Shown piece after piece: positions 12,101-22,000 of a DNA stretch of 64,000 nt. Below the pieces are notes generated by a model. That model worked only from the letters and a program-made list of their open reading frames with translations. It ran no database searches and was not told where the DNA came from. A program made the position numbers and the translations under genes. Source of the DNA: Todiramphus chloris collaris (taxonomy: Eukaryota > Chordata > Aves > Coraciiformes > Alcedinidae); contig JANVCC010000077.1 of NCBI GenBank assembly GCA_025345505.1, positions 679,998 through 743,997 on the forward strand, given 5' to 3'. The stretch's first letter is position 1, and every line of letters begins with the position of its first letter.

Positions 12101-13257
12101 CTTGCCTCTTCCAGAAGTGGCAGCGGATGGTCGCTCCGCCCGGTGAGTCTCATGCTGCCTGCTGTGCTGCCCGTGGGTCTCTGGGGCTGCCTGCTCAGGC
12201 CCTGCCCTCGGCACAGGCTTCTCCCAGCCCCAGAGCCAGTCCCTGCCCTTGTCTTGTGAGACTGGGGATGGCAAGTCAGGCAGCCAGCTTCCTTCTCTGC
12301 TGGCCTGCCTGCCCGGTGGGGCAGAGTGGGCTGCAGGCAGCTGGTGCTCCTTGCCTGGCCAGGCTGCCAGCTGCTCATGGAAAGCAGAGCAGGGACAGAA
12401 ATCTTCCCTGCACCCTCTCCTGTCCCCTCCCCTGGGGGGGGTGTGGTGATGGTGCCCCTGGGTGGGATGTGATCCTTGCAGAGAAGGAGCTGGGTGGCCT
12501 CCTGATTGGGCCTGACTGTGTCTCCCTCTGCTAGCGGAGCCAGCACGGCAGCAGCCCAGCAAGCGCCGGAAAAGGAAGATGTCAGGGGGCAGCACCATGA
12601 GCTCTGGTGGGGGAAACACCAACAACAGCAACAGCAAGAAGAAGAGCCCAGCCAGCACCTTTGCCCTGTCCAGTCAGGTACCTGTAAGCATCCCGTTTCC
12701 ATTCTCTCTTCCTCCCCTAGGGTGGAGGGGAGGGTTCCTGGCCCCTGGGAGTGGCTAGGGGGCGACCCCAGGCAACTGCCTGTCTGAGCCCCCCTGGTTC
12801 TTTCCGGGTGATGGGGAGATGGAGAGGGTGTCCCAGCTGCCTTTTCTAAGCTGCTTTGCTCTCCTGCAAGGGGGTGAGGATGTGCTGCTCCACGTGGTGC
12901 CCAAGCTTCAGGTCTCTCGATGGGGATGAGGAGGTGGCTGGGAAAGAGACTGAGCTGTTGGGGCAGGTCTGGCGGCCCGGGCTCCCCCCACCTCGATTAT
13001 GTTTCGGGACCGTCTTCCCTTTCAGGATGTGATGGTGGTAGGCGAGCCCACGCTGATGGGGGGGGGAGTTCGGGGACGAGGACGAGCGGCTCATCACCCG
13101 ACTGGAGAACACGCAGTTTGACGCCGCCAACGGCATCGACGACGAGGACAGCTTCAACAACTCGCCGGCGCTGGGGGCCAACAGCCCCTGGAACAGCAAA
13201 CCGCCCTCCAGCCAGGAGAGCAAGTCAGAGAACCCCACGTCGCAGGCGTCGCAGTAA
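9199..13257 (+). CDS. LDB1: LIM domain-binding protein 1 (5'-incomplete, apparent frameshift in last exon)
   Basis: Nuclear adaptor that self-associates and binds LIM-homeodomain and LMO proteins, bridging enhancers and promoters. Coding exons: 9199-9301, 9890-9934, 10153-10228, 10563-10665, 10877-11049, 11377-11499, 11657-11740, 12019-12142, 12535-12683, 13026-13257, all with GT-AG borders and matching phases. The product is nearly identical to vertebrate LDB1: dimerisation domain (EECDNLWWDAFTTEFF, then FEGGATELYYVLKHPKE), a KRRKRK nuclear signal in exon 12535-12683, and the LIM-interaction domain in the last exon (MVVGEPTLM, then ITRLENTQFDAANGIDDED). The first exon begins in mid-codon; the short isoform can start at the ATG at 9282 (CACCATG context, MLDRDVG), giving the family's usual 375 residues. 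The long form (411) needs an upstream exon. A G9 run at 13058-13066 puts the rest out of frame with a stop at 13119; one G fewer restores the family sequence to the TAA at 13255. Identity is secure. Confidence 0.97.
13058..13066 (+). other. LDB1: G9 homopolymer causing +1 frameshift in LDB1
   Basis: Family sequence requires eight G here (Met-Gly-Gly-Glu-Phe). The window has nine. Read literally, translation leaves the LIM-interaction domain after about 14 residues and stops at 13119-13121. The downstream 63 codons are intact in the +1 frame. A homopolymer error in the assembly is the likeliest cause. Confidence 0.85.
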
Positions 13258-13693
13258 CGGCCCCCCCGCCGCCCCGTGGACTCAGTCCCAACCGATCTAC
13301 CTGTACATTTGCAATGGAGTGGCTGGGCAGCGGCGAGGTACCGGGGGTGGATCGGCGCCGCGCGGCCCACCGCGGGGTGCACGGCCCGGGGCACGCGCCA
13401 AGCGGGCAGCCCCCAGCCCTCTCCCCCCGCCGCCTCCCCGCTCCCCTCATGCCTGCCTCCCTGCCGGACCCCCAGGGCAGGGGTGGGTTTCTGGGGCCGT
13501 AGCTTCGTTATATCCCCCTTCTCCCTCTCCTCCCTGCTTCCCCGGAGGGCTTCTCGTCCCCGCCCCAATGTGCCCAGCCCCTGCCTGCTGAGTGGGGGGA
13601 ATTAGGTTGGAGGTGTCGGCGGTGGCTGGCATGACTGGGAAGCTGGTGGCATCTGCAGATGCCATGTGTTGGGGTCTGGCACAGCCCAGAGGC

Positions 13694-13720
13694 CTTCCTC
13701 CTCCTCCTCCTCCTCCTCCC
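13694..13720 (+). repeat. (CCT)n trinucleotide repeat
   Basis: About eight CCT units in the LDB1 3'UTR. Confidence 0.85.
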
Positions 13721-14625
13721 TGGGTCCTATGGCTGGGGCTTGCTGGGCAGCCACCCGTAGCAGGGTTGCACATCCCCAGCCCAGCTTGGGGCTGGGGAAG
13801 GGGAGCTGGTGGTGGAAAGCATCCCCCCCCATGCTGCCAGCTCTGCCACGGAGCCTCCTCTCGCCAGGGTCGGATCCTGCTGCGCTGGGGTAGTGTTGAG
13901 CATAGGGCCCTGCTGCGTTTCCCCGCTGTCCTGCACCCTCCCCTTTCCCTTGCTCCCTAGGGGTGAGAGCATAGCAGGGCCACCGGGGGACTCTGTACAT
14001 AGAAAGTGCGTGGTGGGGGGCTGGGGGAGTGGGGGAGCCATGGAGGCCCCACGGCTCTGCCAGAGCAGCCGGTGCCCTGGCTCCCTGCCCACAGCCCCTG
14101 TGTTTCCCCCTGCCCCACGTGAGTCTGCCTGGGGCCCCTTTGCAACCCCAGCTCCTGGTACCTCCTACTTTTGTCTTTTTTTAAGAAAAAAAAATAATAT
14201 TATTGAAATTGTAAGTTTAAAAAAAAAAAGAAAGAAAAAAAAAAAAAATGGGACAAGCCCCCCTCCCCCCCAGGCCCCCTTGGCAGTTTCCTCCCTCCCC
14301 ACCCTGAGCCCTCTCACCCTGTCCTGACTTTTGTACAGGCTTCTTCTCTTGGGAGTCTCGTTTTATATCCAGTTCGGAGAGCTTCAAACCAAGGAGAGAC
14401 TTTGCAGACTTCCTTTCTAATCCCTCCAGGGGCCGGGGGTGGCAGCCCCCTGCCTCCCTCCTCAATGTAAATCTTGTGTGCTGTTGTCCCTGCTCCCCCT
14501 CTTCGGGTTCGTGTACCTCGTGCTTGTACATTTCCGCGCTGTAGACAGTGTGTACGATACTGTTCTTTCAATGTGTTATCACTAGAGCAGGTGCCTCCAT
14601 TGATGTTAGGGGAAATGATGAGAAA

Positions 14626-14725
14626 NNNNNNNNNNNNNNNNNNNNNNNNNNNNNNNNNNNNNNNNNNNNNNNNNNNNNNNNNNNNNNNNNNNNNNNNNNN
14701 NNNNNNNNNNNNNNNNNNNNNNNNN
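14626..14725. other. assembly gap of exactly 100 N
   Basis: One hundred unknown bases. The round number suggests a placeholder of unknown true length. It lies inside the LDB1 3'UTR, about 200 bp before a G-run/GT repeat that could have hindered sequencing. Confidence 0.99.
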
Positions 14726-14935
14726 AATTCCCTTCCAAGGCTTCTTCCAAGGAGAAGACAGGAGGTGCTGGGGGAGGGCGTTTGTACTCACCAGCTCACC
14801 CCAGCAGTCTCAGAGAGGGGCTTTGGGGGGAAAGCTGGGATCAGGGCTGCCCGTGGGCACCTCGGGGCATGGCCCTGAGGTGGGGTTGCAGTAAGTGCTG
14901 CTGCAGGGGTGGTCGGGGTTGGGGGGGACTGCCTT

Positions 14936-14965
14936 GGGGGGGGGGGTGTGGTGTGTGTGTGTGTG
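14936..14965 (+). repeat. G11 run followed by (GT)n
   Basis: Eleven G then TGTGGTGTGTGTGTGTGTGC. Further degenerate GT/GTCT units run on to about 15010. It may form G-quadruplex or Z-DNA. Confidence 0.85.
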
Positions 14966-15606
14966 CAAGAGTGTCTGTGTGAGAGGTTTGTGTGTCTGTC
15001 TGTGCATGTGTAAGGGAGCCCAGGGCAGCTGGAACAGCTGTGTGGTTTGGGGGGTGCGGGTGAGGGCACCTCACTCTCTCTGCTAGACCTCCCCAGCTCC
15101 CCACCAGGGATGCCATAGCACGTGTCCTGCTGCCTCATGGGGCTGGGGGCTGGCAGGTGTCGCTGAGGGGCTGCCCCTGGCACAGGGACTCTGGCTGCAG
15201 CACCCATGTCACCTGCACCCAGTGTCTTGCACACTGGTGGCTGGGGCTGCAGGGGGTGGCCCAGCCTGACCCTGTGGTCGAGCAGGGAGATGGGAGCCCC
15301 TTGGCTCAGCCCTGGCCTGATCTGAAGCCCCAAATCCACAGAGAGATGCCCACGTTGGCTCCTGGGCCACTCCACAGGCAGCCCAGAGGTAGGGGGGCTC
15401 AGCCCTATGGTCCCCCAGCCACAGGCACGGGGGGTCCCTGCGTCCCCTTTGCAGGTAGGGGAGAGGCTCCCGAGGTGTGAGCCCCGTGTGGTGGGGAGGG
15501 GCTCTGTGCTTTGCAGTTAAGGTACGATTCTTGCTGCTGGGCTGTTGTGGAGGGTGCGGAGCCCCTTGCTGCCCCCCGGCACACTGTAATGCCTTTTTAT
15601 TTCTTC

Positions 15607-15634
15607 TTTTTTTTTTTGTTTTTTTTTTTTTTTT
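15607..15634 (+). repeat. T-rich tract (T11-G-T16)
   Basis: A long T tract near the end of the LDB1 3'UTR, followed by CCCCCTCTTCC and CCATAG. It resembles a polypyrimidine tract plus 3' splice site, but no following coding exon was found. Confidence 0.8.
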
Positions 15635-15688
15635 CCCCCTCTTCCTCCCCTCCATAGTTTGTGCCATTTATGAGTCATGTATGGTACC

Positions 15689-15694
15689 AATAAA
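15689..15694 (+). terminator. LDB1: LDB1 polyadenylation signal AATAAA
   Basis: ACCAATAAAATGAC with a GT-rich stretch (TTTTCGGTTTG) 10-20 bp downstream. First good canonical signal after the LDB1 stop on this strand. Confidence 0.75.
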
Positions 15695-15710
15695 ATGACT
15701 TTTCGGTTTG

Positions 15711-18659
15711 AGGCTGTCCCAAACACTTATTTCTGAGCATGGGATCTAGGCAGTGTGGGCAAGGCAGAGGGGGTCCCCTCATACCCCAGTGCCCTAGCAG
15801 TGGGTGCAGGCACAGGGCTCACTGTGCTCCTGGGACAATGCTGACTTTTCCCCAGCTGCTGGTTCCCAGCCAGGCCCTGACGGCTCTCTGCCACGCCACG
15901 GAAAACAAAAATCCCAGCAAGCACGGGGCACAGGGCTGCTGGGAAACAGCCCTGTCCCTGAGCCAGAGCAAACAAGTAGCTTGGGGCCTGCCCAGACACC
16001 AAGGTGATGGGCACATCCCCTGGGGAGCAGTGGCAGCACGGTCCCACTGTGGGAACAGGACAGCAGCAGCTGAGCATCATGGTTGTGTCATGGGGGGAAG
16101 CAAAGACGAGACAGGTTTACCCTCCCGGAGGGGGAGGCACAACACCAGCCCCAGTGGGGGCTACCCCAGTCTCCTTCCAGAAGCTGAGGTCAAAATGCTG
16201 GTCCTCAGGTTCCCCTAGCCCAGGGCCGAGGGCTGACCCCAGAGATGGCATTTTGTCATCCCCACCAGCGGGGGCAGCCGGGCCCAGCCCCAGCCATGGG
16301 AACACAGTGGGCTTAAACTGTGGGTGCCTCATCCCACGCAACCCCTCTGGCCAAACAGGCAGGGCAAGGAGCCTGCATCTGCAGATAATGCTGGGGCAAG
16401 GGCAGGTCTGGCAGTAATGGGGGAAGAAAAAGGGATGTTGGGGAAACCAGGCTCCTAAAACAAGGCTGATGCAGCAGAGGTTGGAGGGCAGGATGGGTCC
16501 CTGTCCTTGGGTTCATGTCTGCGCTGAGGGACATCACCTTGCCATCCTTCCTCCTGACAGGGCTGGGGTCAGTGAGGCTGCAGGATACCTGTGCCATGGT
16601 GGGAAGGGGGCAACACCAGTGAGCCCATGGCATGATGGCACTCTGCTGAGGTGTCAACACCCTCACTCCTGACATGCACCGAGTCTCAGAAGCCTCAGCA
16701 GGATGCCCTGGGCTGAATGGGAGCAATGCTTTGCAGAAGCAGATCCTTCCATCTGTGAAGGATCCCATGGATGCCTGGCTAGATCCTGCCCACATGTGGC
16801 TGTGGGAACTGGGCAGCATCAACTCAGGGGAGTGCACCACCTTGTCCCACATAAGGTCCCTGGTGCCCAGCTCTGCATGTGCCCCCTGCCCCCAGCACCT
16901 GGCAGAGGGCCCCAAGACAACACTCGGGTTAAGGTCTGAGCTGGAAAGCCAAAGGATACCTGTGAAGCCCCAAGACCTCCCTCCTTATTATCTGCCCCAG
17001 CACCGTGAGAAATGTGCTGGTTCCTGCTGGTTTTGGTGGTTTTTTTTTTTCATTTTTGGGTTGTTTTTTTTTTTCTTCTTTTTTTGGGGGGCTGCATTTG
17101 TGTCCTCCACTGCTCTGGCCCAGTACCAGTGCTGAGCTGGAGGGTCCCACATGGTACCCCAGCACCTGGCCAGGAGGAAGCCCCACAGCAGGGCTGCCCG
17201 CCTCCCCATGCCACCAAGGTCGCGGAGAACAGCAATGCCTGCTTGTGCCAGGGAAAGTTAAGCAGTAACCTTGGAGGTTGCAGCCAGCAAGGCATTGGCA
17301 CTGGGCGGGCTGGGGAGCACAACCATGTGAAGGACAGATGGGTACAGCTCACCCAGACTCCTCACTGGTGCCCATCTGAAAGCACGTGGTGCCCCATGCA
17401 GTGACACAGGGCACGGACAGGGGCCAAGGACCTGGCTGCCCCAGGAAGGGAGGCGGGGAGGTGTGTGGCACAGCTGAGGGCTGGCAGGGGGGCACAGTGG
17501 GCAGCGTTGGGGGCTCTGGGCACAGGGCTTGTGGCAGGGTGGGCTGCTGGAAGGGCCATCCCTGGGCCTGGCAGTGTGGGGCCAGAGCCGGGTCTCTGTG
17601 AGAGCATCACCTGGCCATGAGGCAGAGGAGCTGGGAGCGCCGGGGGCTGGGACAGGGCAGGAGCTGGGAGCAGATGGAAGTTGTTAGGGTGGGATGGGGC
17701 AGAAGAGGGGGTCCATCGGGGCGGAGACGGGGTGCTCGGGCAGTGTGGGGCAGCAGCAGGGGTCTCCAGGGGCAGAGGGGGAGTTGGGGCAGGAGTGGGG
17801 GTCCCCCCGGAGCGTAGCGGGGCGGGTGCAGGAGGCTCCCTCCCGGTAGAGGCGGGAGCCGAGGCGGCCGCAGGCTCCGGTCCGACCCTGGGGGGCCGGG
17901 GCGGAAGGGGCGGCCCTGCCCAGCCCTGCCAGACCCGACCGGACCCAAGCCGAGCTGCTGCCTGCGGGGACGCGACCCCCGGGCCAACAGCCCCGCGTCC
18001 ACCGGGTGCGTCGGCGGCACAGCCGGGAGCGACCCTCGGTCCCCCCTCGACCCCGCTGCGGCTCCCGGAGCCCTAGCGGGACCACGGCGGCGGGGCGAGG
18101 GTTAAGGACCGCTGCTCGGGATTGCTCCTGGGCGGGCGGGAAGGGGGATGGAGCCGAGCGGGCGCTGGCAGACCTCCAGCCGCGGAGGAAAAATCCCGTC
18201 CGCGGGCCGCCGGGGCTGTGCCCGGCCTGGGGTGATCCCGGGGTGTGTGCAAATGCCGGGGTTGCTGCAGTGCCCCATTAGGGGGGATTTTTAAACGCAA
18301 GACCTGGTTCCGAGGCCAGAGCCGGTTTGCGCCGAGGCTGTGCCCGGCCCGGGGCAGCCTGTCCCGGAGGGATGCGAGCGGCGCTGGGCTGGAGCCGCCG
18401 GGGTGACCGCCCTCGGGATCTCCGCGGGGCAGCCAAGCTCCCGTGTCCGGACAGGAGGGAGCCGGGAAGGTGGCGGGAGCTCTGTGGAGGACGAGGAGAG
18501 GGGTTTCTCCCCAGCGCCTGGCCTGGGAGGGGTTGTGATGGATCCTGACCGGGGTTCGGGGAGACGGCCCGGGGTGTCCGGGAGCCGGGAGGTGGCAAGG
18601 GCAGGGTGGGGCGATCCCGGCATCGCCGCCTTCCCCGGCAAGCTGCTTTCAGCAAGCGC
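15711..18659. other. LDB1 to prominin intergenic region
   Basis: No protein match was recognised. The region holds a T-rich low-complexity tract (17040-17092) and becomes CpG-dense from about 17800 (CGGCGGCACAGCC, GGGCGGGCGGG), forming the promoter CpG island of the prominin gene. Open frames across the island look like high-GC artefacts. Confidence 0.6.
17040..17092 (+). repeat. T-rich low-complexity tract
   Basis: T runs of 10-13 separated by short G/C interruptions, then GGGGGG. No element family was recognised. Confidence 0.8.
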
Positions 18660-18754
18660 AGCTGCAACTTAAACAAACCATAAACCCTGGGCGCTGGCAC
18701 TGTGAGGCTGGGCCCTGCGGCAGACTTAGGCACGCAGAGGTGCCAGAGGACATG
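17800..18754 (+). promoter_or_regulatory. CpG-rich promoter and probable 5' exon of the prominin gene
   Basis: Dense CpG from about 17800 to 18660. A possible 5' exon ends at 18754 with ACATG|GTAAGT, a strong donor immediately after an ATG. If that ATG is used, the following exon would supply the N-terminus, but neither candidate continuation yields a convincing signal peptide. The exon may equally be untranslated. TSS unknown. Confidence 0.45.
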
Positions 18755-19014
18755 GTAAGTGCTTCATCTCTGCTTCATCCTCCACAGCCCCCCTGGTCCC
18801 TCCTGGGCACCTCCTACGTGGCCCCCCGACCCCACTGCCCCTGGGACTCCCCGCCCCTCCTCGGTACTCTCCCGCAGCCCTTCCTTACAGGCAGATGCTG
18901 GATTTTTTTTCTCCCCACATTTCCTCCTTGGAGGCAGGGCATGCCGGGTGGCCCTGCGCCCCAACGACACCGACAGCCTCTCTCTGCGCCCAGGTGCCCG
19001 CCGGAGCTGCTGCG

Positions 19015-22000
19015 ATGGAGCTGGGGAACATCTCCCAGCCTGTTTACAGCCAAGGCCTTGAGGGACCAGGGAGCAGCACCCCCGGCTTGGTGGGCATGGT
19101 TCATGGCTTCCTGCAGCTGGTGCAGCCCAACGCCCTGCCTGTAGGTGGGTGCATGGTGGTGGGTGGCTGGTGATGGGGTAGGGGGACTGCTTAGAACATC
19201 AGGTCCCAGTTGAGCCTGTGCCCTCCTGCACTGGTAACTGTCCCTTCAGTATTTAAATGCTGCAGTACTGGGCTAGCAGTGGTATGGGGGGGAGGAAACA
19301 GAGTGGAGTCCCTGAGAACTGCCAGCTGTGGCCTACCTGTGTCCCATCACAATTGTGGAGCAGTGTTAGGTGGGCCCAGGGCAAGCTTTGGTGGCAGTGC
19401 CACCTTGCAGAGTCCTGCCCCATCCTCCCTCTAGGTATCTTCATCTCAGGCCCCAGTGAGAGGCGCAGAGCAAACCCCGCGCTGTCTGAGAGTATGCAGG
19501 AACCTTGCCTGGCTTGCAGCCCTCTGTGCTTGCGGGTGACAAGGTGTGCTTAGGCAGGACAGCTTGTGGCCACCAAGAGTGGCATGTCCCAGTGCCAGCA
19601 ACCGCACAGCAGCACTGCAGACACTCCCTGTGCATTGCCCTGCCTGCCATCTCTCACCCTCCTTCTGTCACCTCCAAGGGGATGTGTTGCTGGCACAGCT
19701 CTGCCCTGAAGTGGCTGCAGGTCTGCATAGGTGATGCCAGGACCCTGCAGCTGCTTGATGCCCCCGGGGTGAGTGCTGGCCCCCTGGGGGGTGGATGGGT
19801 TTGCCACTCTGGCTGCTAGCACTTGTGCTTCCTCCTTCGGTGAGCTCAGCCCCAGCTCACCAGCAACATGTAGGCAAACAATGCAGTGGCTTTGCGGCCT
19901 TGTTCATGTCGCGCAGACACCAGGGTACAAACAGTGTGCCAGTACATCTTGTAATGAGGCTGTGGGACAGCGGAAGGCAAGCCCTGGGGCTAAAAGACAA
20001 AGCACAACAGGAGGACTTTGCACCCATCCTACTCTGACAGTGCTGGATGCGCATATGCCTGGGGCGGGGCTACAGGAGGGCAGACCAAGGGCAGCTAAGG
20101 TGGTTCATGGACCGTCCTTCCTCAAGACTGCCCCCAGTGCCCACTGCAGTGAGGATGCCCCTTGCTGAGAGCCTGGGGGGTGGCAGCACATTTCCTGGGT
20201 GCAAGAAGTCTGTGTGACACGATGGCTGGGGAGGGACGGCTGGAAAGGAGAAACACGCCATGCACTCACAGCCACTCTGAGCCGCTGCTGAGAGGTTCTG
20301 GCAGCCCCTCTCTGTGTTGAGCAGTGTGTGGGGTCCTCCTGGAGATCCCCCCAGGACCTGGCGCCTTCTCACAGCCCTCTCCACTACTTGTTCCTCAGAA
20401 CTGATGTCAGCTTTTGTGCAGCCCCAGACTGAGGAGTCCAGCAAGAAGCATGTCCAGGAGGTGAGCAGGCAGCCTGGGCTCAGAGCCAGCAGCTCCAGAC
20501 CACCATGGGCTGCAGCATGCTGGTGGGTGCTGTTCCAAGGCTGAGACCTGGGTGCTGAGCAGCAACAAGGGGAGATGTGCAAGACCCTCTGGGGGGGACC
20601 CATCTTATCCTGTGGGGGTCTAGACAGGACTCTCAGAACTGGGGAACCTTCAGGGGCACCACTGTTACACCGCCTATTATTCTTCCTCTCCCAGCTGATG
20701 GTCTATGAACTGGGCTTCCTCATCTGCATGGCCATTGGGCTCCTCTTCATCATCCTTGTGCCCCTGGTGGGATGCTGCTTCTGCTGCTGCCGCTGCTGCG
20801 GCAACTGTGGGGGCCGCATGTACCAGAAGCAGGGTCAGCGGATGGGCTGCCGGCGCCAGGCACTCTGGGGCTCTGTCTTGCTGGTCTCTGCTCTGCTCCT
20901 GTGAGTATGCTGGCCGGGAGGCTCCGGATGGGACCCGACTGTGGGTGGAAACGCCGGCGCTTGGCTGCCGTGCCAGGAAGCTGCCATTGTTCACAGGAGC
21001 AGATCCCAGCACGGTGGAACAAAGGAGAGGAAGCGGCGGTGGTGGGGAGCTGGCCCCAGGGCGCTGCGCGTTGGCCCGGTGCAGACCCTTCCTGACAGCT
21101 TTGCTGCGGGGAAATGCAGATGTACCAGGCACTGGGCTCCCCCGTGCCTCAGTTTCCCATGTCCCTCCACTCTAGTCCCTTTGCTCTGGAAGCAGGGCTC
21201 AGCGCATGCTTCAGACCCTGTGGGCTGGGGTTGGTGTGGATGGATTCCGAGGGCCCTCCAGGGGAGCACTGGGACTGAGTTCCCCATGCGCTGACCCTGC
21301 CACCCTTCCCTTGCAGGGCTGGTGATAGCTGTGCCTTCATCAGCAACACCCGCTTCTCCCAGGCTGTGTGTGGCACCTTCCCCAATGTCAATGACACCTT
21401 GGACAATGTCCACACCTATGTGGCCTCCATCCCTCAGGCATGCCTGGTCCACCTACCCTTGCTGGGGTGCCTGATGGGGGTCAAAGAGGCCCCCTTGGGA
21501 AGGATGACTGTGGGGCTGGAGGTGGGCAAGGGTCTCTACCTGCACTGACTCCCCATCTCTGTCCCTGCAGCAAATCAATTTTATCATGAACAGCAGTGAC
21601 ATCCCGCTGGGCCATGCCAACCGCAGTCTCCAGGGTGAGGGTGTGTGGCAGAGAGGGGCTGGAGCACACCCACACACCTGTGGGTAGCTGCTCTGGGGGG
21701 GTTCAGTGTGCCTGGGGAGTGAAAGTGGCCGGGGATGCTGCATGGGGGTCCTTCCTGTCCTGCAGATGGTTGTTGACCCTGGGGGCCACTGGGCTAGTTC
21801 TCATGGGGAGGTCTAAAGGGAGTGGGTTTGAGGGCTCCTTCAGACTCCTGCTCTGCTCCAGCTGCTTCTTTTCTCCATCAGGAGGGTAATGAAAGTGGTG
21901 GCAGAGTGGGGGTGTCCCCTCTGCCCTTGCCTGAGGAGTGGGTGTGGGATGGGGTCCTGGGGGAAGGATCCGTGTTTTTGACAGCTCTCCTGCAAGCCTT

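Larger units (their letters stand above)
13258..15710 (+). other. LDB1: LDB1 3' untranslated region
   Basis: From the LDB1 stop to just past the AATAAA at 15689. It includes a CCT repeat, an A-rich block at 14176-14249 with AATATTATTG, a conserved-looking stretch at 14520-14620 (CTGTAGACAGTGTGTACG), the 100-N gap, a G/GT repeat and a T-rich tract. No coding potential was recognised. The true end and any earlier poly(A) sites cannot be fixed without transcripts. Confidence 0.7.

Noticed and set aside
15600-15665. Polypyrimidine tract plus CCATAG as a splice acceptor of a further LDB1 exon
   Set aside because: No coding continuation follows, and a poly(A) signal comes 30 bp later; it fits better as part of the 3'UTR.
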